From assembly GCA_964572745.1 (NCBI GenBank), contig CAZNFT010000002.1, positions 1-64,000 on the forward strand: a stretch of 64,000 bases of DNA, read 5' to 3'. Below, one piece after another: positions 18,627 through 28,061 of the stretch (positions are counted from its first letter, which is position 1; every line of letters starts with the position of its first letter). Source of the DNA: M50B103 sp041667565. GTDB lineage: Bacteria; Fidelibacterota; Fidelibacteria; Fidelibacterales; Fidelibacteraceae. The translations under genes were made by a program, and so were the position numbers. Below the pieces are notes generated by a model that saw only the letters and a program-made list of their open reading frames with translations, was not told the origin of the DNA and searched no databases.

Positions 18627-19871
18627 TTATTTGCGGGCAAAGAAATTTCTTAAATATGCCGGGGTGTCTTTATTGTCTTCATCTGCTTCATCTATATGTG
18701 CTGACATATCACCTAAATATTCATCACCAAAAGTCTGGATATCACAAGCACCCTTTTTACTAGAATCAAATATCGCAATTTGCTCTTCTGCGTCTTTAGA
18801 TTTTATTTTTGGCTCCTCCGGAATGCTATTAGTAGCATCAAAAAAGTAATCCGGATCTGTATTGATGCTTTCTGATGATTTGTGTTCATCTGTGTCAATA
18901 TTCTCAATATCATCTGTGTTTAGTCCGGTTGCAATCACAGTAACAGAAATACTGTCCTTTAGTTTTTCATCAATCAATGCACCAAAAACAATATTTGCTT
19001 TATCTCCGGCTTCTTCAAAGATCATTGAAGCAGCATTACGGACCTCGTTAAGTTTCATGTCTTCGGATCCGGTAAAGTTGATTAATAAACCTTTGGCACC
19101 TCGGATGGAATTGTTTTCAAGCAGAGGAGAGTGAATGGCTTCTTTTACGGCTTTAATAGCTCGATCGTTGCCGCCCGCAAGTCCAACACCAATTACGGCA
19201 TCACCCTTGCGATTGACTATTGTTTTTACATCAGCAAAATCTAAGTTGATCAAACCGTGTTTTGTAATGAGATTCGAAATACCAGCTGTTCCCTGATTTA
19301 ATACAGAGTCGGCTATAGCAAAACCATCAACAAAATTGATATCATCAGAAATAATATCAAATATTTTTTCATTAGGTATGACAATAAGTGAATCAACATG
19401 TTCACGAAGTCGTTTTATACCTTGTTCAGCTTGTTTGCTTCTTAAAGACCCCTCAAAAATAAAGGGTTTAGTTACGAATGCAATTGTAAGTGCACCACTG
19501 TTTTTAGCGATTTCAGCCACAACGGGTGCAGCTCCTGTTCCGGTGCCACCGCCCATTCCTGCTGTAATAATGACCATGTCTGTGTCCCGAACAATATCTT
19601 CAATGCGCTCTTTGCATTCTACAGCAGCATGATAACCTATAGAAGGATCTGTGCCGGCTCCAAGGCCACGAGTTCTGCTTGCGCCTATTTGGATTTTGAT
19701 TTCGGCTTCGTTTACACTTAGTGCCTGTGCATCTGTATTGATGGCAATAAATTCCACATCAGTAAGATTTGACGTGATCATACGTTGTATGGCATTACCG
19801 CCAGCGCCACCAACACCAATTACTTTGATCCGTGCTCTTTGGTTTTGTAAACCATCATATTCTATTAACAT
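18627..19871 (-). CDS. ftsZ: Cell division GTPase FtsZ
   Basis: Tubulin-like GTPase that forms the division ring. The signature GGGTGTG is at 107-113, the nucleotide-binding IGVGGAGGNAI at 18-28, and NxDxxD-type T7 loop residues follow in NLDFADV. The 414-residue length is normal, with an acidic variable linker after about 320 and a conserved C-terminal peptide (TPAYLRNFF) that would bind FtsA. It is the last gene of the dcw cluster, 41 nt after ftsA, and is followed by a terminator. Confidence 0.98.
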   Translation of the reverse strand: MLIEYDGLQNQRARIKVIGVGGAGGNAIQRMITSNLTDVEFIAINTDAQALSVNEAEIKIQIGASRTRGLGAGTDPSIGYHAAVECKERIEDIVRDTDMVIITAGMGGGTGTGAAPVVAEIAKNSGALTIAFVTKPFIFEGSLRSKQAEQGIKRLREHVDSLIVIPNEKIFDIISDDINFVDGFAIADSVLNQGTAGISNLITKHGLINLDFADVKTIVNRKGDAVIGVGLAGGNDRAIKAVKEAIHSPLLENNSIRGAKGLLINFTGSEDMKLNEVRNAASMIFEEAGDKANIVFGALIDEKLKDSISVTVIATGLNTDDIENIDTDEHKSSESINTDPDYFFDATNSIPEEPKIKSKDAEEQIAIFDSSKKGACDIQTFGDEYLGDMSAHIDEADEDNKDTPAYLRNFFARK

Positions 19872-19912
19872 AATATCCTCCGTCTTTAGATTTTATTTTT
19901 CTTTATAATTTT

Positions 19913-21160
19913 TTAAAAAAGATCTGATAACCATGCTTTGATTTTACTCCCGAAAGTACTTTTGGATGCTTTAGAAGGAGTTCTTTTCATATTATTTTCA
20001 TTAGCTGACTGTAAAAGTCCTATGCTCATTGCATAATCGGGTGTGAATTTTTCTCGTTCTAAACCACTTAAATGTATGGGATAACCCACTTCAGCGTCCA
20101 TGCCTATTATTTCTTTAGCAAGAAGATCAATGCCTCGTAAGAGTGAACCACCGCCCGTTAATACAATGCCGGCATTCAATTTCTTTCCTTTAATATGTTC
20201 TTTTGCTAAGAGGAGTATTTCGCGGATTCTTGCCTCAACATAAGCAGATAGCAGGTCCGATTTTAAAGCTTTGTCTTTTTTACCATTGACAGGTTTGATA
20301 TAAAATTCTCTGATTCCTTCAGCTTTTGCCTGTTTAACAGTCGCAAAGGCGTATTCTTTTTTAATACGTTCAGCTTCTGAAAATGATGTTTGGGCCAGTG
20401 TTGCAATATCACGCGTTATAATTTGGCCGCCATATCCGATTATATTTGTACTGACAAGGTAGCCATCCTTAAAAATTGTGATGTCAGTTGTACCACCGCC
20501 AATATCAATTAAACAAACGCCCAGTGACTTTTGGTCATGCGTAAGCACTGCCTGTGCCGAAGCCAAAGGTTCTAAAACCACCGTATCTACATTCAAGTTT
20601 ATTTGTTCGATACAATTTTTGAGATCGCTGACATTATTTGAATCTGCGGTGATAACATGGGCTTTTAATTTGAGTTTATTTCCGGACATGCCAATAGGGT
20701 GTCTGGTGATCATGTTATCGTTAATAATATATTGTTGTGGAATGATATGAATGATCTCTCTGTCGATACCAATATTCATATTTCTGATCGCTGCTTCAAG
20801 CTTGATGAGATCCTCATTTTTAATGATAGTTGTTTTTTTATTATTATCAATCCGAATTGGTATATCTTGTTCGTTATCATAACTCTGGATGTGATTTCCT
20901 GCTATACCAATGGTGACGCCCGTGATTTTTTTTATGCCACTTTTATCACATGCAATTTGTATAGCCTTTTCTATGGATTCTTTGGCAGACTTAATGTCAA
21001 CAACTACACCATTTTTCATTCCGGTTGAGCCTACTTTTCCGATTCCACGAATATGGTATTCGTTGACACTAGCATCAAATTCACCAATAACAGCGCAAAT
21101 TTTGGTTGTACCAATATCCAAGGCGCACAAAACGTTTTTTTCAGTCATAGCTTGTCTCAT
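19913..21160 (-). CDS. ftsA: Cell division protein FtsA
   Basis: Actin-like ATPase that tethers FtsZ to the membrane. The phosphate-1 motif ALDIGTTKICAVIG lies at 14-27, phosphate-2 in LIDIGGGTTDITIF, and the adenosine motif LTGGGSLLRGI near the C-terminus. The final residues (KIKAWLSDLF) form the amphipathic membrane-targeting helix. The annotated ATG overlaps the ftsQ stop as TAATG; a second ATG four codons inside (21148), giving MTEKNVLCALD, is an equally plausible start. Confidence 0.96.
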   Translation of the reverse strand: MRQAMTEKNVLCALDIGTTKICAVIGEFDASVNEYHIRGIGKVGSTGMKNGVVVDIKSAKESIEKAIQIACDKSGIKKITGVTIGIAGNHIQSYDNEQDIPIRIDNNKKTTIIKNEDLIKLEAAIRNMNIGIDREIIHIIPQQYIINDNMITRHPIGMSGNKLKLKAHVITADSNNVSDLKNCIEQINLNVDTVVLEPLASAQAVLTHDQKSLGVCLIDIGGGTTDITIFKDGYLVSTNIIGYGGQIITRDIATLAQTSFSEAERIKKEYAFATVKQAKAEGIREFYIKPVNGKKDKALKSDLLSAYVEARIREILLLAKEHIKGKKLNAGIVLTGGGSLLRGIDLLAKEIIGMDAEVGYPIHLSGLEREKFTPDYAMSIGLLQSANENNMKRTPSKASKSTFGSKIKAWLSDLF

Positions 21161-21915
21161 TATTTTTCTCTTACAATTATTTGTTTTTCAAAACGCAGGT
21201 TAATGTATTTGATTTTTTTAATGTCTTTATTCTCATCTTCCATTTTATTGATAAAGGCTTCTAATATATTGATTTTCTGAATAAGATTGTTTTTACCAAG
21301 ATGTATTTCGGGATACTGCAGGCTCTTACGAATGGTCCATCCGTTTTTTTCAGACCAACGCATGTTTGAACAGTATTCTAGGATTTTCTTATTTGATGTG
21401 CTCACATAATTTAATAGAACAATGGCATTCAATATATCCTGCTGCTCACATAGTTTACCAAGCTCAAAAGCCAGTGAAGGATCAACACCGCGAATTATTG
21501 GCAGATTTTCGGAAGGATAACTTTTTGGTGACGGGAGCATAGTAGCAAATGCATCTATCGCATAATCCTTTGCCAGTTCGATCAGTACAATTGGATGGCG
21601 CTCTATGACATTGATCTTGACTTTATTTGGGAATTCTCTATAGATGTAAACTTTATTGATATAGGGTTCTTGCATCAGATTTTCTATGCCTTGAACTAAG
21701 TTAAGATCAAAGATATTTGCGCCTCGTTTAATTCCGGATATGCGTTCTATCTCTCGGTCACTTAGTTCAAATTGTCCGCTGACTTCAATATTTTCAACGG
21801 TAAAGACCTGTTGTGAGCGGCAATAAATGACGACCAGAGCAAGGAATATTATAATGATAAGTAAAGTTCTTATCTGTTTCCTGCGATCACGACTATGTCT
21901 TTCTTTATTTGTCAA
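21160..21915 (-). CDS. ftsQ: Cell division protein FtsQ/DivIB
   Basis: Bitopic divisome protein. A basic cytoplasmic N-terminus (about 1-16), one membrane helix (about 17-33, LLIIIIFLALVVIYC) and a POTRA domain (FTVENIEVSGQFELSDREI...) are visible, with the beta domain after. The 251-residue length is typical. The start is TTG at 21915; an AGGAAAGG site six bases upstream supports it and no in-frame ATG or GTG lies nearby. It overlaps murC by 11 nt. Confidence 0.9.
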   Translation of the reverse strand: MTNKERHSRDRRKQIRTLLIIIIFLALVVIYCRSQQVFTVENIEVSGQFELSDREIERISGIKRGANIFDLNLVQGIENLMQEPYINKVYIYREFPNKVKINVIERHPIVLIELAKDYAIDAFATMLPSPKSYPSENLPIIRGVDPSLAFELGKLCEQQDILNAIVLLNYVSTSNKKILEYCSNMRWSEKNGWTIRKSLQYPEIHLGKNNLIQKINILEAFINKMEDENKDIKKIKYINLRFEKQIIVREK

Positions 21916-23305
21916 TCTTGGCCTTTCCTAAGCTATCGTTCACTTTCCATATATCACCGGCACCAATTGTGATCAAGACATCGTCTTTTTTTAATTCCAC
22001 CAAGACTTTTTGAGCAGTATTGGATAGTTTACCCGTATATATGGCATTTTTGAAGCCCTGTTTTTTCATCAGATCAACGATCACTTTGCTATTGATCTTT
22101 GCGATGGGCTTTTCGCGCGAGGGGTATATATCTGTAATAAATACTTTATCAGCTTTTTGTAATGATCTTGCAAATCCATCAAGAAAATCACGGGTCCTGC
22201 TAAAAAGATGTGGTTGGAATATAGCAACAACTCGCCTACCGGGATGAATATCGCGCAAAGCGGTCAGAGTCGCATTGATCTCTGTTGGGTGGTGAGCATA
22301 ATCATCGTAAATTGGAATATTGTTTAATGTGTTACGTAATTCAAATCGTCTTTCGACGCCTGCAAAGTCTATAAGTCCCTTTCCGGCTTGAGTCATGTCT
22401 AAACGCAGGAGATAGGCGGTTACAAGGGCTGCGGTGGCGTTTAAAACATTATGTTCTCCCACCTGACTCATCTCATAGTCACCGATTTTGTCGCCCAGAT
22501 AGCTTAAAGTGAAAGATGAACCATTTATATACTTGATATTACTAATAACAAAGTCGGCATTTTCATGTGTACCATAGGTAACAACAGGTCTATCTAACAT
22601 GGGAAGAATCGATCGCGCACCTATATCATCGTAACAAAGAATGATGGATCCGTTTTCAGGAATGCTGTTGGCATATTTGATGAAAGTTTCTTTCATGTCT
22701 TCAAGATCTTTATAAATATCAAGATGGTCGGCATCTACATTGGTAATAACAGCAAGCGTAGGAGGAAGTGCTAAAAAAGTCCTGTCAAATTCGTCAGCCT
22801 CAAAAATGACACAGGTTTTAGAATCCATGCGCGCATTTGTATTTAAATTTTTAATTATACCGCCAATGAACATTGAAGGATGTGAACCACAGGCATCTAA
22901 AGTTGAGGCAATAATGGATGATGTCGATGTTTTTCCATGAGATCCTGCGACACCAATGCGAATTGGCCATACAGATAAAAGCATACCAAGAAATTCGGCG
23001 CGTCGCACCAGTTTAATACCCAGATGTTTTGCGTTTTTATATTCGGGATTATCTTCTTTGATAGCAGAAGAATATACGACAACATCAGGGTTTTTTAAGT
23101 TGTCGCGACTATGACCTATATTGATCTTTGCTCCCAGATCAAGCAAATGTTCTGTGATCTTACTTTTGCATGAATCAGAACCGGAAACGCTAAAGCCAAG
23201 TCTGAGGAGTACATCTGCAATACCACTCATTCCAATTCCGCCGATCCCAATCATATGTATATTTCGAATTCCTCCAAAAATACTTGTGATCCTGTTATCT
23301 TGCAT
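21905..23305 (-). CDS. murC: UDP-N-acetylmuramate--L-alanine ligase
   Basis: Adds L-alanine to UDP-MurNAc, the first Mur ligase step. The N-terminal MIGIGGIGMSGIA Rossmann-like loop (18-30) is MurC-specific, the ATP loop GSHGKTS is at 121-127, and the EADEFDRTFL region and DDYAHHPTE motif follow. The 466-residue length is normal, so it is not fused to Ddl. It overlaps murG and ftsQ by 11 nt each. Confidence 0.97.
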   Translation of the reverse strand: MQDNRITSIFGGIRNIHMIGIGGIGMSGIADVLLRLGFSVSGSDSCKSKITEHLLDLGAKINIGHSRDNLKNPDVVVYSSAIKEDNPEYKNAKHLGIKLVRRAEFLGMLLSVWPIRIGVAGSHGKTSTSSIIASTLDACGSHPSMFIGGIIKNLNTNARMDSKTCVIFEADEFDRTFLALPPTLAVITNVDADHLDIYKDLEDMKETFIKYANSIPENGSIILCYDDIGARSILPMLDRPVVTYGTHENADFVISNIKYINGSSFTLSYLGDKIGDYEMSQVGEHNVLNATAALVTAYLLRLDMTQAGKGLIDFAGVERRFELRNTLNNIPIYDDYAHHPTEINATLTALRDIHPGRRVVAIFQPHLFSRTRDFLDGFARSLQKADKVFITDIYPSREKPIAKINSKVIVDLMKKQGFKNAIYTGKLSNTAQKVLVELKKDDVLITIGAGDIWKVNDSLGKAKIDK

Positions 23306-24458
23306 CTTTGCTCCAATTATTTTTTTGGATTAATGTATCTATGATCCTATCCGCAATAATTTTGCCGGCATCTTGCCCTGCTTCAGGAAATGATGCTGAC
23401 ATCTGTTCTAATCTGATAGGATTATTTATCAAATTATTCAAATGTTTATTCAAAGCTAAATTCTTAAAATCTTTTTCTTCTACAATGATAGAACATCCCA
23501 GTTCTTCAAGTGCTTTAGCATTGTAATACTGATGATTTTCAGCAGCGGTGGGCAAGGGGATAAGTATAGAAGGTATGCGCATCCGTTCAATTTCAGCCAG
23601 ACTTAAGGCACCTGCACGAGCAACGATAAGGTCGGCAGAAGAATAAGCAGCAGACATATTATCAATAAAGCTTAATAATTTTACGGACCTGTGAGTGCCA
23701 TACTGATTCTTGATCATTGTATAAGAGTAAGATCCGGTCTGCCATAAAATTTGCATATTATATTTTTGGATCCATATAGATGCTTGTTCAGCAATTTGAC
23801 GATTTATAGCCAATGATCCTTGTGAACCGCCAAAAATAAACAGCGTAAATTTTTCAGGCTCCAAATCCATGAGCTTTCGGGCTTCTGCTTTATCCATGGG
23901 AAGGACCTTAGAACGAATGGGATTTCCGCTTTTGTACATTAGGATATCTTTATTGATATATTTTTTTACATCATCGTAAGCGTAAAATAGTGTAGTTGCT
24001 TTTTGAGCTAATTTTTTAGTTGTCATTCCCGGATATGCATTCTGTTCTTGTAAAAATAAAAGGACATTTTTTTTATTGGCAAGCAGTCCGGGGATCAGTG
24101 AAACATAACCTCCGGTCGCAATGCAGGCAAGAGGGTTCAAATCTTTAAAGATCTTGCGTGTTTTTATCCAGCTATTGAGAAATCGCAATGGTAGTAGCAT
24201 ATTTTGAGCAAAGGATTCAAGTGAATGATATCTGGATAATCCTTTAATTGGGATCAATGTATAAGGATAATCATAGGCTTGAACCTTTTTTTGCTCTATG
24301 CCAAATCGTGAGCCAATATAATGATATGTAAGCTCTATGTCTTTTGGCAGTCGATCTGCTTTGTCTTTTATAGCATCAGCAATGGCAAGTGCCGGGTAAT
24401 AATGTCCGCCTGTGCCGCCACCGGTGAAAATAATCGTATATGTCTTTTTAGAGATCAT
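23295..24458 (-). CDS. murG: UDP-GlcNAc:lipid I N-acetylglucosaminyltransferase
   Basis: Makes lipid II from lipid I at the inner face of the cytoplasmic membrane. The GGGTGGH loop (13-19) and the second glycine loop FGGSQGSLAINR are visible, as is the donor-site region ARAGALSLAE. The 387-residue length is slightly longer than E. coli MurG. It overlaps ftsW by 11 nt (ATGATCTCTAA). Confidence 0.96.
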   Translation of the reverse strand: MISKKTYTIIFTGGGTGGHYYPALAIADAIKDKADRLPKDIELTYHYIGSRFGIEQKKVQAYDYPYTLIPIKGLSRYHSLESFAQNMLLPLRFLNSWIKTRKIFKDLNPLACIATGGYVSLIPGLLANKKNVLLFLQEQNAYPGMTTKKLAQKATTLFYAYDDVKKYINKDILMYKSGNPIRSKVLPMDKAEARKLMDLEPEKFTLFIFGGSQGSLAINRQIAEQASIWIQKYNMQILWQTGSYSYTMIKNQYGTHRSVKLLSFIDNMSAAYSSADLIVARAGALSLAEIERMRIPSILIPLPTAAENHQYYNAKALEELGCSIIVEEKDFKNLALNKHLNNLINNPIRLEQMSASFPEAGQDAGKIIADRIIDTLIQKNNWSKDAR

Positions 24459-25593
24459 GCAAAAACTCCGCTTCTTTTTGTTCTTCGTAATGTGCCTGCC
24501 TCATAGCATTCATACATATACCAAGAAGTGATAAATTGATGAGCAATTGAGAACCACTCTTAGAAATAAATGGCATGGGCAAGCCGGTGACCGGACCTAT
24601 GCCGACACAAACTAAGGCATTGGCTATAGCATAAAGGATTAAAGAAAAAGCAGTGCCAAAAATTACATACTTCCCAAAACTATCCTTTACACTTTTTGCA
24701 AGTCTTAACATGGAAATAAATAATGTGATAAAAATTATCAGGATAAGTAATGTTGTGATAAAACCCAATTCTTCGCCAGCTATTGAAAAAATAAAATCTG
24801 TATGTGCTTCAGGGAGAAAGAGATTTTTCCCGGTTGAATTACCAAAGCCACGACCAAATAAACCACCTCCCGAAAGTGAAATAAGCGATTGGTTTATCTG
24901 GTAATTAGCATTGCTGACATCATCGGGATTGAATATTGCAAGAATACGGGCGCGTCTATAGGGTTCTATCCACGTATAAACACCGCCTAAGATCATTAAT
25001 ATCAAACTAGTGAACCCAATATGCTTTATTTTAGCGCCACCGATATATAGCATAGTCAGGACAATAAAAAATAACATCACCGCCGATGAGAGATCGGGTG
25101 TAAGAGCTATCATTGTTATAAGAGTTCCCGAGATAAGTATAACAGGTAAATAGCCTTTCTTTAAATTATCAAGATTATCCTGATGATTTGCCAGATAAGC
25201 ACTAACATAAAGAATAAGCGTGAATTTAACGATTTCAGCTAACTGGAATATATTATGTCCGCCAATAGCTAACCAACGCACAGGCTGACTATTGCCACTG
25301 GCATATTTCTTGACCAAGGTCATTAACAAGAGACTGAAAGTAACAATAATAAAAAACCAAGTGATCCTTTTAAAGGATTTATAGTCGAATAGAAAAAAAA
25401 TAAGACCGATCAAAGCAGAGATGATCAAGTATTTAATATGGCTTTCAAAGAAGGAATTAGCGTTTCCTTCAATATTAAAAGCGATCCTGGAGCTTGCGGA
25501 GAATAAAATAAGACTTCCACCAAATGCCAGTAGTATCAATGTGATACAAAAGATCTTAAAAGCTTTTGGAAATTCTCTTTTATTACTTATCAT
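24448..25593 (-). CDS. ftsW: Septal SEDS glycosyltransferase FtsW
   Basis: Polytopic lipid II polymerase of the SEDS family working with FtsI. About ten membrane helices are visible over 381 residues, plus the family signatures LTPDLSSAVMLF and GIGPVTGLPMPFISKSGSQL near the C-terminus. The location between murD and murG, next to division genes, identifies it as FtsW rather than RodA. It overlaps murD by 11 nt. Confidence 0.94.
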   Translation of the reverse strand: MISNKREFPKAFKIFCITLILLAFGGSLILFSASSRIAFNIEGNANSFFESHIKYLIISALIGLIFFLFDYKSFKRITWFFIIVTFSLLLMTLVKKYASGNSQPVRWLAIGGHNIFQLAEIVKFTLILYVSAYLANHQDNLDNLKKGYLPVILISGTLITMIALTPDLSSAVMLFFIVLTMLYIGGAKIKHIGFTSLILMILGGVYTWIEPYRRARILAIFNPDDVSNANYQINQSLISLSGGGLFGRGFGNSTGKNLFLPEAHTDFIFSIAGEELGFITTLLILIIFITLFISMLRLAKSVKDSFGKYVIFGTAFSLILYAIANALVCVGIGPVTGLPMPFISKSGSQLLINLSLLGICMNAMRQAHYEEQKEAEFLHDL

Positions 25594-26944
25594 TTTGTCT
25601 ATCCATCATTGTTTTTACAATTTTTTTAAAGTGATCACCGCGTTCTTCAAAATTATTGTAATCATCATAACTTGTACAAGCGGGCGAAAGCAAAATAGCA
25701 TCTCCTGCACGAGCTTTTTTATAAGCATTTTTAACTGCATTCTCGAGGTCGCCACATTCGAGAACAGGAAAATCATGTAGTTGATTTTTGATTTTTTCAG
25801 AGGCTTCACCAATAAGATAAATGCTGTCATCTTTAGAGATATATGGAGCTAATTCTTTAAAATTGCTGTCCTTATCTCGTCCACCAAGAATGAGGTGAAG
25901 AGGACGCTTTAAACTTTGGATCGCCATTTTAACTGCATCAATATTTGTGCCCTTGGAGTCATTGTAAAATCTGATATGTGATAATTCAGCAACGAATTCC
26001 ATGCGGTGAGGCATGCCTTTAAATTCTCTTAGCGATTCAAAAACACCATCGACATTTTCAATAAAGGGTGAAACAGCTGATACAGCTGAAGCAATATTAT
26101 ATTCATTGTGAATACCGAATAAATGGATATCATTTTTTTTCATTTCATGCCAGCTATCATTAAATTTGAATGAAAAAGTTTCATCATCAAAAAAAGCAAT
26201 AGAGCCTGAAAGTTTTTTACTAGAGACCGGGATAATCTCAGCCTTAGTTTTAGCATTTTCATTAATAACACTATCATCGCGATTAAGAACTGCGAGATCT
26301 TTAGTATCCTGATTCATCAAAATTCTGCATTTAGTTAAAGCGTAGTCAAGAAATGATTCGTATCGATCTAAATGATCCGGAGTAATATTAAGAATGACGG
26401 CAACTTCAGGATGAAAGCTCGTGATCGTTTCAAGTTGGAAGGAACTGAGTTCAGTAACATAGATTGGGTGTGAGCCGTTGTTTATAGCAGAGTAAACCGC
26501 TTGAGAGAATGAATAACCAGTATTTCCACATGCTATCGCGGGTTTCCCGGATCTTAGCAGCATATCAGCAATTAATGTGGTGACAGTAGTTTTACCATTT
26601 GAACCGGTAACAGCAATAATGGGAGCTTTTGCAAACCAAGAAGCAGCTTCTATTTCAGAATAGACAGGAATATCTCTATCATATATTTTTTGTACCAAAC
26701 TTGCACTTCTTGGGATACCTGGACTTAAGATTACAAAATCGGAGTTAAGGATCTTTTCGCTGTGTTGACCAAATTCATAATTTATTTTATGGTCATTAAA
26801 AGTATTGACAAGATCAGAGTTTTTGCTTGCTACATTGCTGTCGCTGAGCAAAACATTGGCTTTCTGCAAAGCAAGAAGGATAGCTACGGAAATTCCACTG
26901 CGTCCTGCTCCTAAAACCGTGATGTTCTTGTTTTTTACTTTCAC
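25583..26944 (-). CDS. murD: UDP-N-acetylmuramoyl-L-alanine--D-glutamate ligase
   Basis: Adds D-glutamate in the wall precursor pathway. The LGAGRSG loop (11-17), the ATP loop GSNGKTT (114-120), NITPDHLDRY and the C-terminal LSPACTSYDDYNNFEERGDHF-type motif are standard for MurD; 453 residues. The start is GTG at 26944, with AAAGGT upstream on the coding strand. It follows mraY by 12 nt. Confidence 0.96.
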   Translation of the reverse strand: MKVKNKNITVLGAGRSGISVAILLALQKANVLLSDSNVASKNSDLVNTFNDHKINYEFGQHSEKILNSDFVILSPGIPRSASLVQKIYDRDIPVYSEIEAASWFAKAPIIAVTGSNGKTTVTTLIADMLLRSGKPAIACGNTGYSFSQAVYSAINNGSHPIYVTELSSFQLETITSFHPEVAVILNITPDHLDRYESFLDYALTKCRILMNQDTKDLAVLNRDDSVINENAKTKAEIIPVSSKKLSGSIAFFDDETFSFKFNDSWHEMKKNDIHLFGIHNEYNIASAVSAVSPFIENVDGVFESLREFKGMPHRMEFVAELSHIRFYNDSKGTNIDAVKMAIQSLKRPLHLILGGRDKDSNFKELAPYISKDDSIYLIGEASEKIKNQLHDFPVLECGDLENAVKNAYKKARAGDAILLSPACTSYDDYNNFEERGDHFKKIVKTMMDRQNDK

Positions 26945-26956
26945 GTATTTACCTTT

Positions 26957-28060
26957 TTAGCGAATTTTAAATGTAGCCAATGACATTAAAGCGCATAGAA
27001 TTCCAAGGATCCAGAAACGAATGACCACCTTGGATTCAGGCCAACCTTTTTGCTCAAAATGGTGGTGTAAAGGCGCCATTTTAAGCAAGCGCTTAGCTTC
27101 TCCTGTCCGTTTTTTTGTATATTTAAAATATCCTACTTGTAGTACAACACTGAGCGCTTCAATAACAAAAACAAAGCCGATCAGTATAAAAACGATCTCT
27201 TTCTTTAGTAGAATAGCAATGGTCCCTAATGCAGCTCCATAGGCCAATGATCCGGTATCGCCCATAAAGACTTCAGCGGGCCGAGAGTTAAACCAGAGAA
27301 AACCAACCATTCCGCCGACAAGCGCAGCAAGAAAGACCGTCAGTTCGCCTGTTGTAGGAAGATAAAGTATACCTAAATATGCTGAAAAATCCACACGACC
27401 GGATAGATATGAAATTGCCAGGAGTGAAAAAGCAGCTAAAGCTATCAATCCTGCCGCTAAACCATCAAGTCCATCTGAAAGATTTACAGCATTAGAAAAT
27501 CCGGTAATATATAAAATGACCATGGGTGCATAAAATATGCCAAAATTGATCATAACATTTTTAAAGAATGGTACAGATGTTGTTGTAACAAGGTTGGGGT
27601 CGCTGGGATACAAATACATAAAACAAGCAACAATAATACCAATAGCGATCTGTCCGATTAATTTGTAGCGGGCAACCAGTCCTTTTTTCATTTTTTTAAT
27701 AACTTTAAGATAGTCGTCTACAAAGCCGATGAGACCCATCCAAAAGGTGACAAACATGATTAGTATAATATACTTGTTGCTAATATCAGCCCAAAGAAGG
27801 GTAGGCACAAATACGGCTAAATGTATCATTAAGCCGCCCATGGTCGGCGTACCTGCTTTTGCTTGGTGGGTTTCGGGACCATCATCTCTGATGGTTTCAC
27901 CAATATGGTATTTTCTCAAGGCTTTTATGATTTTAGGACCAAAATAAAATGTAATGAGTAAAGCAGTTATAGCCGCAGCTGCAGATCTAAAAGAAATATA
28001 GCTGAGAATATTTAACCAGGAAATTCTGTCATGTAATGGGTATAACAATAAATACAACAT
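26957..28060 (-). CDS. mraY: Phospho-MurNAc-pentapeptide transferase MraY
   Basis: Integral membrane enzyme forming lipid I from UDP-MurNAc-pentapeptide and undecaprenyl phosphate. Ten membrane helices are predicted over 367 residues. Signatures are GTPTMGGLM after the first helices, the catalytic aspartates in FVDDYLK, NLSDGLDGLAAG and the histidine-rich PLHHHFE loop. It starts 1 nt after the murF stop. Confidence 0.97.
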   Translation of the reverse strand: MLYLLLYPLHDRISWLNILSYISFRSAAAAITALLITFYFGPKIIKALRKYHIGETIRDDGPETHQAKAGTPTMGGLMIHLAVFVPTLLWADISNKYIILIMFVTFWMGLIGFVDDYLKVIKKMKKGLVARYKLIGQIAIGIIVACFMYLYPSDPNLVTTTSVPFFKNVMINFGIFYAPMVILYITGFSNAVNLSDGLDGLAAGLIALAAFSLLAISYLSGRVDFSAYLGILYLPTTGELTVFLAALVGGMVGFLWFNSRPAEVFMGDTGSLAYGAALGTIAILLKKEIVFILIGFVFVIEALSVVLQVGYFKYTKKRTGEAKRLLKMAPLHHHFEQKGWPESKVVIRFWILGILCALMSLATFKIR

Positions 28061-28061
28061 A

